DNA of 64,000 nucleotides, taken from contig CAWKJX010000009.1 of the NCBI GenBank assembly GCA_963850095.1, positions 124,001 through 188,000 of the forward strand. The letters are read 5' to 3'. Source of the stretch: Bog-473 sp963850095 (GTDB lineage Bacteria > Actinomycetota > Acidimicrobiia > Acidimicrobiales > RAAP-2). Shown in pieces: positions 27,301-34,152 of this stretch. The position numbers and the translations under genes are program-made. The notes below the pieces were generated by a model that was given only the letters and a program-made list of their open reading frames with translations, searched no databases and was not told where the DNA came from. The number at the start of each line of letters is the position of its first letter. Within the stretch, counting starts at the first letter, position 1.

Positions 27301-27470
27301 AAACCGCGCTGGCCGCTGCGAAGGCGATCGCGGATCCCACCCGGCACAACGCCGCCGACAACTTCATCGCACTTGCCCAGCAGCGAACCCAAGGTCCGGC
27401 GCATCGCTCTCTCACCGACGAGCCAGATCTCCTCGCGCTCGCAGCTCGCCTGACACCAGCCGCTATCTGA
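24378..27470 (+). CDS. AfsR/DnrI/SARP-type regulator with BTAD, NB-ARC-like ATPase and TPR-like domains
   Basis: A 1030-residue regulator. An OmpR-like winged helix opens the protein (VRLFGEFEVLKGG...GAKQRALLALLAL, res 1-90). The BTAD domain follows (FEDLVAEGRRLS to ELGIDPGSSLRDLEARIL, res ~95-235). The ATPase has Walker A GPGGVGKTRLA (~295), Walker B VIVLDNCEH (~374) and the GxP-like GLPLAIELAAARLRALP. The rest is helical, TPR-like. Layout and length match AfsR-like STAND proteins, which bind DNA upon ligand- or phosphorylation-driven switching. It is divergent from the ABC exporter, which it probably activates. The GTG at 24378 starts where the family begins; an upstream in-frame start at 24312 lies in the repeat region. 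Confidence 0.88.
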   Translation: MEVRLFGEFEVLKGGVAIPVRGAKQRALLALLALNRGSPVSADRLIDRLWGDGQTAKPANALQAQIVQLRRTLGASAIVTSESGYALDVSAADLDAARFEDLVAEGRRLSAEGELALASAVLGDALRLRRGEPLSEFAYAGFADAERAHLNELALVATEYRVEADLGLGHHNELVGELEALCREHSLRERLWELLMLALYRAGRQAEALRAFTEIRDRLVDELGIDPGSSLRDLEARILVHDPALAADQPAPQRAPSMPSLPGNLPEPLSSFCGRNTELEQVDQAIDSSRLVTLIGPGGVGKTRLAVAAAAQRRDRHSGGAWLVELAGVTDPAAVAPAAAAALGASGPAPGDDQPSGSTAELIARHLRGRSLVIVLDNCEHVVDEAAALAQALVGALPGLRMVATSREPLGVPGEFLIPVVGLVPADAVELFGDRARAVQPGFEPGGAAEAVIDGICRRLDGLPLAIELAAARLRALPLATLAERLDDRFALLSRGARTALPRQRTLRAVVDWSYDLLFDDERRLFARLSVFVGGCELDAIESVCADDKVPKDEVLDVLSRLVDKSLVMAPIAGETRFSQLQTLWQYGKDRLDDSDEADSVRARHAAYYRHFAEGANERLRGAAASVWHTRLNPELANMKVALDWHLDTGDIDAALLMVSGMAWLWFVNSDFAEGARWLASALGAEGKRRDELHATAQVWHGYFVGISSSPASGVAECDQAIVVLRPRVDRVRLAEALLLGATVLIHAYEFGRSLEALAEARALLEPHEQGWLLGAHDMLVSWNMASFGRLDEAEAAARSSIERFDAVGEVLLVVNSLNALAGIIAAKGDIEGASVAYEVLLQRCRTTGDNPFQNSALVALAVLRARQGDDAAADDLYQEAIGCAFNPWLSADAIVGQAAVARRLGDLARAKRLLDNAADRYRDADIPAGRPRVLAGLAWWAIGAGQPDAASVFAADAVNAAGAIADPETQLLAETALAAAKAIADPTRHNAADNFIALAQQRTQGPAHRSLTDEPDLLALAARLTPAAI

Positions 27471-27604
27471 ACGTCCGCTCCTCCCCCGGGTCTGCCTTCT
27501 ACGGCCCTTCGTGCAACCAAAGCTGGACCATTTTCGAGCCGGATCTCGAACCCCGTGCGCTGGCCAGCTCACCTCAGCAGCACCTCAGAGCCGCCTCAGG
27601 CCAG

Positions 27605-28096
27605 ATGCCCAAACTGACAGTCATGCACCAAGAACCGGAACAGCCCCCCAGGCGGGGCGGCCAATCGTTCTCCGACGGGCCCGCGGTCGAGGACCACGGT
27701 CGGGTCGTCACCGCCACCATGCAGGCCGCCGCCTTCTATCGCCAAGCACAGCAGGCCGTGGACTCGGCCCAAACGGTGACCGCGTTACGTCGCGCGGTCA
27801 ACGCCGATCCGGCCTTCGGGCTCGCCGTCGCCGATCTCGACGCCATCACACAAGCATCCCCGAGGCCTATCAGTGGCCACCAGATGAACTGGGAACGCCA
27901 CCACATCGAAGTGGTCCGCACCGCTGCCGATGGCAACGTCCGTCGGGCCGCCGATCTACTCCGTGAGCACCTCGCCAGCGTTGGCTGCGACCCTCTTGCT
28001 CGACGCATCGTCACTGACCTCCGACAGCGCATGGGACAACAGGCTGGGCCTGAAGACCTCGGCGGCACGGTTCCCGGTTGCCATCCCACTTGGTGA
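27605..28096 (+). CDS. TTC38-like tetratricopeptide fragment/hypothetical
   Basis: A 163-residue protein. The middle part (AAAFYRQAQQAVDSAQ...RRAVNADPAFGLAVADL...RHHIEVVRTAADGNVRRAADLLREHL...DPLARRIV) matches the pattern of the N-terminal half of TTC38-like repeat proteins (DPGFALAH, SPRERxHVEAL, DPLA). A normal family member is two to three times longer, so this is a short version or a truncated gene. ATGs at 27605 and 27623 are both possible. It lies on the same strand after the AfsR-like gene with a 134-base gap. Confidence 0.55.
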   Translation: MPKLTVMHQEPEQPPRRGGQSFSDGPAVEDHGRVVTATMQAAAFYRQAQQAVDSAQTVTALRRAVNADPAFGLAVADLDAITQASPRPISGHQMNWERHHIEVVRTAADGNVRRAADLLREHLASVGCDPLARRIVTDLRQRMGQQAGPEDLGGTVPGCHPTW

Positions 28097-28325
28097 CGTC
28101 GGGCCTCATGGCAACCCGCCATGTGCACACCCGAACCAACAGCGATTCCTCGGGACATCCCTGGGACGTTTCTGGGCGTGTACGCGGCCTCGCACAGGGC
28201 ATGCCGCGCAACAACCAGTGGAAAACGTAACGCCTTACACCATTGCGCTTTACAAAGGGATCGGGCAATCGTAACAATAGGTATTGGGGCCTACGGAGGG
28301 TTACGTGTTCACGATTGGACAGTGA

Positions 28326-28661
28326 ATGACTCCTTCCGCCGTCGCGGTTCGACTTACCGAAGAAGTCATCGTCCGAGGCCTGATCGACACCTTGCGAGCG
28401 CATCGCTACGAACTGACGCGGGACGAACGGCGTGAAGTTCGCGACCTACTGAACTTCTACGTGAACCCCGACGTCGTGACGAACCTACATGTTGCCTTTG
28501 GATACTTGAACGATCCCGACGAACTCGGCCCCGGCCCGGACCTGAATGCCGCCGCCGACTATTTGTTCGCCTACCTGTGCGCCACCAATCTGATCACCAT
28601 CGGAGAAGCACTGCAGGTAGTGATGTCGGGTCGGGTCGACAACAATGACAGCGACCGTTGA
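28326..28661 (+). CDS. Small hypothetical protein, 111 residues
   Basis: An acidic soluble protein (LTEEVIVRGLIDTLRAHRYELTRDE, then DLLNFYVNPDVVTNLHVAFGYL and AADYLFAYLCATNLITIGEAL). Predicted mainly helical, with no signal peptide or membrane span. An upstream GGAGGG at 28296 is too far to be a strong ribosome site. The family is not recognised. It is flanked by long non-coding DNA on both sides, which leaves some doubt that it is expressed. Confidence 0.5.
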   Translation: MTPSAVAVRLTEEVIVRGLIDTLRAHRYELTRDERREVRDLLNFYVNPDVVTNLHVAFGYLNDPDELGPGPDLNAAADYLFAYLCATNLITIGEALQVVMSGRVDNNDSDR

Positions 28662-29303
28662 GCGAAGGAGTCGACCAGGGATGACCGGTTTTGACCACGC
28701 CTACTAAGGGTGTCCGGCGCGGCCACCCGGACGCTCCGTTTCCTCTGATTGCCTTGATCACTCCAGCCCCACCGGGCGTGGCGAGGAGACCTTCCGCCGT
28801 CCCGGTGACAGAGGGGACGTCGGTCGATCGCTAGTAGCGTCCACCCTCAGGTGGGCGGTGGTCACCGCGGCGAACTAGTTTGAAGTTTCGCCGCGGATCC
28901 GATGCACCAGTTGATGAGGATTGAAACGGCCTTGGCTACGCAACCAACCTCGGGCATCGAGAGAAACGGTAACTCGGTTCGACTTCTTACAACCGTGGCC
29001 GACAATCGTTGTCGTCGGGCCGACTCCTGAGCACGAGCTGTAACGCTTCTCCGACGGTCATCAGGTTGGGGGCGCACAAACACGCGCCGCCCCGTACCGA
29101 ATCAATCGTCCGGCAGCATGCTTCGGGCGCATGAAAGCCCTCGTGTCACTTCAAACTGACTCCCTCGCCAACAACCGAACTCCACTCGAGTATCCGATCC
29201 CTGGATATCAAAGGCCGCCCACTTGGAACCAGGATCATTGGATCTACCCGCAGATCCACGGATGTCGGCACGTCGAGGCAATACGGACCCCTCAAGCAAC
29301 CCT
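28662..29303. other. Non-coding stretch of about 640 bases
   Basis: No credible coding frame is seen on either strand. The only structure noted is the hairpin at 28865-28896. The convergent arrangement of the small hypothetical gene and the minus-strand CU044_5270 gene means that terminators are expected here, but no stem followed by a T run was found. Confidence 0.5.
28865..28896. repeat. 10-bp perfect inverted repeat (hairpin)
   Basis: CCGCGGCGAA (28865-28874) pairs with TTCGCCGCGG (28887-28896) across a 12-base A/T-richer loop. It lacks a T tract. It may be a GC-only terminator between convergent genes or a protein-binding dyad. Confidence 0.5.
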
Positions 29304-30715
29304 CTACAGTTTTACGGAGACGCTTACAAAGAGCCCGGACGCCGTCAGTGCCGCCGCCACATTCTGCTCATTGGCTGCCGTTCCCATGACTGCGATGTCG
29401 TAGGTGGTCTGACCTGGAGCGGGCATGGTGCCTTCAGAAAAGGCCGAGTTCCCCTGGCCCAAGAAGGGGTTCAGGACGGCCGACACCTCGCTATCGGTTG
29501 TTGACGCTTTCGTGACCGCCTCAATGATGTGGAACGTGCTTATCCAGCTCGGAAGAGCGTCCGGCGCGATGACGCTCGGTGCAGCAACTGGATCTATCCA
29601 TTGGGCGGTGATCCCGTAGCCGACGCCCTGGGTGTACACGGGCGCGGAAGGGCTGCCCACGAAGTCTTGAGCCGCTGACTGGAGCACCGGGATGTCGAAG
29701 TTGTGGGCCTCGAGCAGTGTTCCGCTCTGTGGATCGAGGATGACTGTGGGCGGTGAGAAAGGGGGGATGAGCTCACAGCTCCCGTGCTGGGGTTGAGGGT
29801 CACGCGCGTCGCCACGGAGAAACCGACTCCCGCCGTTCCTGAATGGCTGGTCATGTCTCCGAGCGAAATGACCCCGGGCAGGAGGGCCATCGTCTCGAGC
29901 ATCTCTTGACCGAACCCGGACCACTGTCCACTGGTCGGACCGACGAGGAGCGCCGTCAATCGAACGAAGCCGGCCACATTGGCTGGGTCTTGCGCCGCGT
30001 GCTCGTCAATCGGCTGGATTCCCGTGGTGCCGTCCTGGAGCTGTGCTGCCAGGATCGTGGGGTCGTGCGTGATGTTCGACACATCGATCGTCACCAAGGA
30101 TGATCCGCCACCCATTGTGGCCTCAACTCCGGCTGAGCATCCAGTGACCGGCTGGTTCCCTGGGGTATCGATCAGTCCGATCGCCTGCCCCGCCTGGGCG
30201 TTGACCGGGCTCGCAAAGGTGGCCGTACCGAACCGCTGCGAGGTGCAGATGGCACCCGTCGAGTTGGACCATTGCCCGACGGAGATCGGAAGCGAGGCCT
30301 GCGCATTCGGGGTAGGCGTGCTACCCACCGTGCTGACATCGGCAGAAAGAACGCCTTGCAGCTCGTACTGGTACCACTGGCCCGCCAACAGCGGTGGCGC
30401 AGGCTGCACGGTGTCGGCCAACCGAGAGATCTCTGCTGCCGCGGCCTCCGATGTCGGGACCGTGGACGTGGGCACCACCTCGAGTATCAAGACCGCGATG
30501 GCTGCCGCAGCGACCGCCAGGCCGGCCGTCCACCGAGCCAGCTGGCGCGACTTCCTCCGGTTCCTCCGCCTCGGGCCGGTTGGCATGTCGCTTCGATGGC
30601 TCTGCTCGACCTCGGCGGATATGGCATCTTCCAGAACCGCGCGGGCTACAGGAAGCTCGTCCGCTGGGACGTCGACATTCATAAAGTCGTAGACAAGATT
30701 CATTTCCGTGCTCAT
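29304..30715 (-). CDS. CU044_5270-family membrane protein, partner of the ECF sigma factor, frameshifted
   Basis: A protein of about 470 residues. A short cytoplasmic N terminus (LVYDFMNVDVPADEL...ARAVLEDAI), basic stretch RRRNRRKSRQLARW, one membrane span (AGLAVAAAAIAVLILEV, res ~65-85) and a large outer domain (QWYQYELQG...TGIQPIDEHAAQDPANVAGFVRL). This is the arrangement of CU044_5270-family proteins, found next to ECF sigma genes and probably acting as anti-sigma or sensor. The ATG overlaps the sigma stop (ATGA). The frame breaks at about 29770; after it VILDPQSGTLLEAHNFDIP continues the outer domain to the stop at 29304. Confidence 0.75.
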
Positions 30716-31349
30716 GGCGTGCCTTCCGCTGCGGTGGACGCCGGTTCCGTCGGCGACTCTCCTTCTAGGTATTGCCCCGAACCGCCAAGCAGTTCTCGGA
30801 GTTGGTGCCGTGCTCGGGACAGCCGTGATCGAACGGTGCCGACGGGTATCTCGAGTGCGAGCGACACCTCCTCGTACGTGAACCCTGGTCCCGCGACGAG
30901 AAGCAGCACATCGAGGTGGGCGTCGTCCAACTGCGAAAGCGCCTGCGCAATCAGCTCTTCCTGGTGTGAGAAGAAGACATTCGCTGCGGCCTCTTCGTAG
31001 TGATCTTTAGCGACGGCACGGTTGGCGATGGCCGCATCCCTCTTCTTTCTGCGCCCTTCAGATCGCCAGTAGTGGTGCGCCAGGTTCGTGGCGATGCCGA
31101 ACAGCCACGGCCGAGCGTCCGAGCGTCCGAGCGTCTGAGCGTCTGAGCGTAGCTGGCTCGCGAGCGAAAGGCTGCAACAAACGTCTCACCAACCAGATCC
31201 TCTGCATCCTGTGGGCCGACTCGTTTCACGAGGTACCGATGGACAGACCCGGCATGCCGGTGGAAGAGGGTGGCAAAAGCGTGGGGTCGTACCAGGGAAG
31301 CCTCGATATGTTGAGAATCCGATCCCTCAGCGGGGTCAGCGCGGCCCAT
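30712..31349 (-). CDS. ECF RNA polymerase sigma factor, frame-interrupted at an 8-bp tandem repeat
   Basis: Region 2 is AFATLFHRHAGSVHRYLVKR, then QDAEDLVGETFVAAFRSRASY and PWLFGIATNLAHHYWRSE. Region 4 is SQLDDAHLDVLLLVAG, FTYEEVSLALEIPVGTVRSRLSRARHQLREL. The only frame break is inside five tandem 8-bp units at 31111-31150. With four units the sequence reads RRSDARPWLFGIATN, exactly the ECF consensus, and gives a 209-residue protein; with five units it falls out of frame and ends early. So the gene is off as written and could be on after loss of one unit. The ATG at 31349 has no clear ribosome site. The stop is coupled to the CU044_5270 gene. Confidence 0.8.
31111..31150. repeat. Five tandem 8-bp units inside the ECF sigma gene
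   Basis: On the plus strand CCGAGCGT occurs three times (31111-31134) and CTGAGCGT twice (31135-31150), 40 bases in all. A change of one unit moves the sigma-factor frame by 8 bases. Copy numbers 1, 4 and 7 keep the gene open and 5 closes it. This is the form of a phase-variable repeat. Confidence 0.85.
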
Positions 31350-31510
31350 CAGTTGAGTATTGCCCGCCGCCGAATTTGAGGTTCCACCACCCTGCCGCTC
31401 TGCGCCAGGGCACGGCCGATCAAATCGCACCGAAGTCCGGTTGGGCACCGGAGCCGGCCGTGTTCGGACCTGGGAGGGTGAACCGAACCCGAGGTGGCAC
31501 GGGCGTTCCG

Positions 31511-31534
31511 GTTGCTTTCCGCGTCCGGGGGTAT
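31511..31534 (+). promoter_or_regulatory. Sigma-B-like promoter of the CsbD gene
   Basis: GTTGCT (31511-31516), a 12-base spacer and GGGTAT (31529-31534) match the general-stress sigma consensus (GTTTAA, 12-14 bases, GGGTAT) at the key positions. Transcription would start near 31541, about 24 bases before the CsbD ATG. CsbD of Bacillus is a classic sigma-B-dependent gene. Confidence 0.5.
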
Positions 31535-31564
31535 GACACGCATTCTGCTGTTGAAAGGAGTTGC

Positions 31565-31738
31565 ATGTCACTGTCCAAGAAGACCAAGAACGCGGCCGAC
31601 GCCGCCAAGGGCTCCGCCAAGGACCTGGCGGGGCGCGTCAAGGACGACAAGGACCTCGAAACAGAGGGCAAGGCTGAGCGAGCCGTCGCTGATCTCAAGC
31701 AGGCGGGAGAGAAGGTGAAGGACGCCTTCAGGCGGTAA
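31565..31738 (+). CDS. CsbD-family stress-response protein
   Basis: A 57-residue, highly charged protein (MSLSKKTKNAADAAKGSAKD, then LAGRVKDDKDLETEGKAERA and KQAGEKVKDAFRR). The KGxxKxxxGxxxxDxxLxxEGKxE pattern is that of CsbD proteins, small helical proteins induced in general stress whose molecular role is unknown. AAGGAG lies four bases before the ATG, one of the best ribosome sites in the window. The promoter upstream looks sigma-B-like and a strong hairpin follows the gene. Confidence 0.92.
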   Translation: MSLSKKTKNAADAAKGSAKDLAGRVKDDKDLETEGKAERAVADLKQAGEKVKDAFRR

Positions 31739-31749
31739 CGGCCGGCCAG

Positions 31750-31797
31750 GACGACGGCGGGTGGCACGCGATCGGCAGCGGGCCACCCGCCGTCGTC
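31750..31797 (+). terminator. 16-bp stem hairpin after the CsbD gene
   Basis: GACGACGGCGGGTGGC (31750-31765) pairs perfectly with GCCACCCGCCGTCGTC (31782-31797) around a 16-base loop, starting 11 bases after the CsbD stop. There is no T run, but long GC stems without T runs often serve as terminators in actinobacteria. It may separate CsbD from the membrane-protein gene at 31924. Confidence 0.65.
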
Positions 31798-31923
31798 GCG
31801 TCTGCTCGAGCGTGCGTTGGCGAAAAATGGGTACGCGACCCGTATGAACTCATCAACCCGTCTCGCCCGACCCGCGGTCGCTCCGCTCGTCGTCCCTCGC
31901 GGCACGCGCGCCACGACCTCCCG

Positions 31924-32964
31924 ATGAACCCTTTCGAGCAGTTGGCCCGCCGGATCGACCGGGCCCAGCAGCGCCACCGTCCCTTCGCCTTCACGGTGGG
32001 GGTGATCCGCAAGTTCGGTGACGATCGGGGCGGTTCTCTTTCCGCGTTATTGGCCTTCTACGGCTTCTTGTCGCTCTTTCCACTGCTCTTGGTGATGGTG
32101 ACGATCCTGGGATTCTTCCATCCCGCCGAGCACTCGCTGCTGCAGCGAACCGAGTCCGCCGCCTTCTCGCAGTTCCCCATCGTCGGAACGAAGCTGAGCC
32201 AGAACATTCATGCCCTGCACGGCCGGAGCACCCTGGGGCTCGTCGTCGGCATCGCCGGCGTCCTGTGGGGCTCACAAGGCGCCCTCCAGACGGCTCAGTA
32301 CGCCCAGGCGGAGGTGTGGAACGTCCCAGGCGAGGCTCGCCCCAACTTCTGGGCCCGCCTCGGGCGGACGGCGGCCATGACGGCGCTGCTCGGAGTGTTC
32401 CTGTTGGCCAGCACCGTCGTGGCCGGGGTGGTCACCATCGGCCACCATGGCCTGGCCGCCGTCGCCGGCGCGTTCATCGTGTCGCTGGCTCTCAACGTGT
32501 GCCTCTTCGCCGTGGCCTTCAGGGTGCTGACCCCCCGCCAGATCGACCGGCGAGACCTGCTCCCCGGATCTGTCGTCGGCGGCGTCGGCTGGACGTTGCT
32601 TCAGTACCTCGGGGGCCTGCTCATTGAGCATTCGCTGCGGAACACAGGGAAGGAATACGGCACCTTCGCGCTCGTGCTTGGCCTGATCGGCTTTCTCTAC
32701 CTGGCGGCTGAGATCACCGTGTACGCGGCCGAGGTCAACGTCGTGAAAGCTCGGCACCTCTGGCCCCGCGGGGTCGTGCAGCCGCCGCTGACGGAGGCGG
32801 ACCGCGAAGTGTTGTCGTCGATCGTCCTCGAAGGGAAGCGCCGGCCCGAACAACACGTGTCGACCGGCTTCGGCGATCTCGAGGCAGATCGGAACTCCGA
32901 CCCGACAAAACGTGACGAAGCAACTGCCGTGCCGCAACGTTCACCTCTCACGCCCTCCGCCTGA
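31924..32964 (+). CDS. YihY/BrkB-family membrane protein
   Basis: A 346-residue protein with about six membrane spans. The family signature is seen at the start: ALLAFYGFLSLFPLLLVMVTILGF (res ~40-62), then GLVVGIAGVLWGSQGALQTAQYAQAEVWNVP (~103-133) and the late span FALVLGLIGFLYLAAEITVYAAEVNVVKAR. The tail is hydrophilic and probably cytoplasmic. YihY/BrkB proteins were once called ribonuclease BN; that name was an error, and their transport or envelope role is unknown. In actinobacteria they are often near stress genes, as here after CsbD. Confidence 0.9.
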   Translation: MNPFEQLARRIDRAQQRHRPFAFTVGVIRKFGDDRGGSLSALLAFYGFLSLFPLLLVMVTILGFFHPAEHSLLQRTESAAFSQFPIVGTKLSQNIHALHGRSTLGLVVGIAGVLWGSQGALQTAQYAQAEVWNVPGEARPNFWARLGRTAAMTALLGVFLLASTVVAGVVTIGHHGLAAVAGAFIVSLALNVCLFAVAFRVLTPRQIDRRDLLPGSVVGGVGWTLLQYLGGLLIEHSLRNTGKEYGTFALVLGLIGFLYLAAEITVYAAEVNVVKARHLWPRGVVQPPLTEADREVLSSIVLEGKRRPEQHVSTGFGDLEADRNSDPTKRDEATAVPQRSPLTPSA

Positions 32965-33022
32965 AGTGGTTCGCCGTACATCGGCGCGGTTATCTCTCCC
33001 TTGGACGACGGGAGGTGCGCTC

Positions 33023-33265
33023 ATGTCCATGAATCTGAAAGATCCGTCCTCGAACGCGGTCGACCAGATGGAAGAGGAGGATCGGCAGCTGCGGGGGTTC
33101 GACGAGGCCCTGCCAGCCATACGGGGGTCGATCGCCGGCACCCATAAAGAGGCTGAACTCAAGAGCGCCGGCCATGTGGCCAGGCACGCCCCGACCAACC
33201 TGGCCCCCGCCGGGCCCCGTTGGATCGAACGGGCCTCCGTCCTTTCCAGGCTCATCACGCTCTGA
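33023..33265 (+). CDS. Small hypothetical protein, 80 residues
   Basis: A short soluble protein (MSMNLKDPSSNAVDQMEEED, then RQLRGFDEALPAIRGSIAG and KEAELKSAGHVARHAP). It begins acidic and ends basic, with no membrane span. A GGGAGG site at 33010-33015 is well placed for the ATG at 33023, which supports translation. The family is not recognised. It may belong to the same stress-related group as CsbD and the BrkB protein. Confidence 0.55.
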   Translation: MSMNLKDPSSNAVDQMEEEDRQLRGFDEALPAIRGSIAGTHKEAELKSAGHVARHAPTNLAPAGPRWIERASVLSRLITL

Positions 33266-33396
33266 CGACCACCTGCGGGACTTCCCCCCGGGACCCGTCG
33301 AACCCGCTGACCACGGCCGTGGCTCACCGGCATCGTCGCCATTAGCGCCCAGGGCGGTGGCCGCCGTCGGCTGACGGCAGCGGACACAATGAGGCC

Positions 33397-34152
33397 ATGC
33401 AGCGTGGAGGCCTCCTCGCCCTGGCCGGCCTGGCGCTGGTGGCGCCATGCGTGGTGGCCTCCTGCAGCGACTCGCCCAGCCACCATCAGGCGGAGCGCCG
33501 GACGACCACCACCACGACAGCCCCGCCGACCACGACGACCACGAACGTGACCACCACCACGATGGCGGGCCCGGCCGTGCCCAGCGTCATCGGCCTGAAG
33601 ATCGACGCGGCGCGCTACATCCTGCACGCCGTCGGGTTCAACACCGTGCCGCTCAACACGGCGTGCAACAAGGGCTCGCTGGCCAGCCAGAGCGTGGTCG
33701 CTGCGCTGTCGATCCCCGGCCACGCCCCGTTCTACGCCGTCGGCGCCACCCCGCTCTTGCCGGGCACCATCCGGCCCAAAGGGTCGACCGTCGCCATCAC
33801 GTGGTCGGACTGCTATCCGAACGGCACGTCCGTGCCCGCCGTCGTCGGCCTGAAGTTCTTCCAGGCCACCCATGATCTCCACGTGGTCGGCCTGACCTGG
33901 GCCTGCTTCTCGGTGGATTCCGACACCGCGACCACCGCCACGACGGCATCAACCACCACCACGACCGCTCTACCACCCTCGACGTCGTCATCGACCGCGA
34001 CGACCCATCCCCCCACTACGACGACCACCCATCCCCCGACCACCACCACCACAAAACCGTCGAACGTCATCCTGACCCAGTCGCCCACCGCCGGCGCGAC
34101 CGTGAAGGCCTCGACGTCCGTGACCCTCACCATGCACACCTGTCCGCAGTGA
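33397..34152 (+). CDS. PASTA-domain lipoprotein, threonine-rich
   Basis: A 251-residue exported protein. The signal peptide ends in the lipobox VASC (Cys22), so it should be lipid-anchored on the outside of the membrane. A Thr-rich spacer (TTTTTTAPPTTTTT) leads to two PASTA-like modules, VPSVIGLKIDAARYILHAVG (res ~66) and VPAVVGLKFFQATHDLHVVG (~147). A second Thr/Pro-rich linker follows, then a C-terminal beta segment. PASTA modules bind cell-wall fragments in Ser/Thr kinases and penicillin-binding proteins. No kinase is present here. The stop overlaps the start of the MFS gene, a tight coupling that suggests the two work together. Confidence 0.8.
   Translation: MQRGGLLALAGLALVAPCVVASCSDSPSHHQAERRTTTTTTAPPTTTTTNVTTTTMAGPAVPSVIGLKIDAARYILHAVGFNTVPLNTACNKGSLASQSVVAALSIPGHAPFYAVGATPLLPGTIRPKGSTVAITWSDCYPNGTSVPAVVGLKFFQATHDLHVVGLTWACFSVDSDTATTATTASTTTTTALPPSTSSSTATTHPPTTTTTHPPTTTTTKPSNVILTQSPTAGATVKASTSVTLTMHTCPQ

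Noticed and set aside
28905..28930. GATTGAAAC at the end of a short stretch, resembling a CRISPR repeat 3' end
   Set aside because: A single occurrence with no second copy, spacer pattern or cas gene nearby.
31349..31571. A longer N terminus for the ECF sigma factor starting at 31571
   Set aside because: It would overlap the CsbD start and promoter and has no sigma-like sequence before residue MGRADPAEG.
33490..34070. ACC/CCA-rich runs as a DNA tandem repeat or CRISPR-like array
   Set aside because: They encode Thr/Pro linkers of the PASTA lipoprotein and are simple codon repetition.
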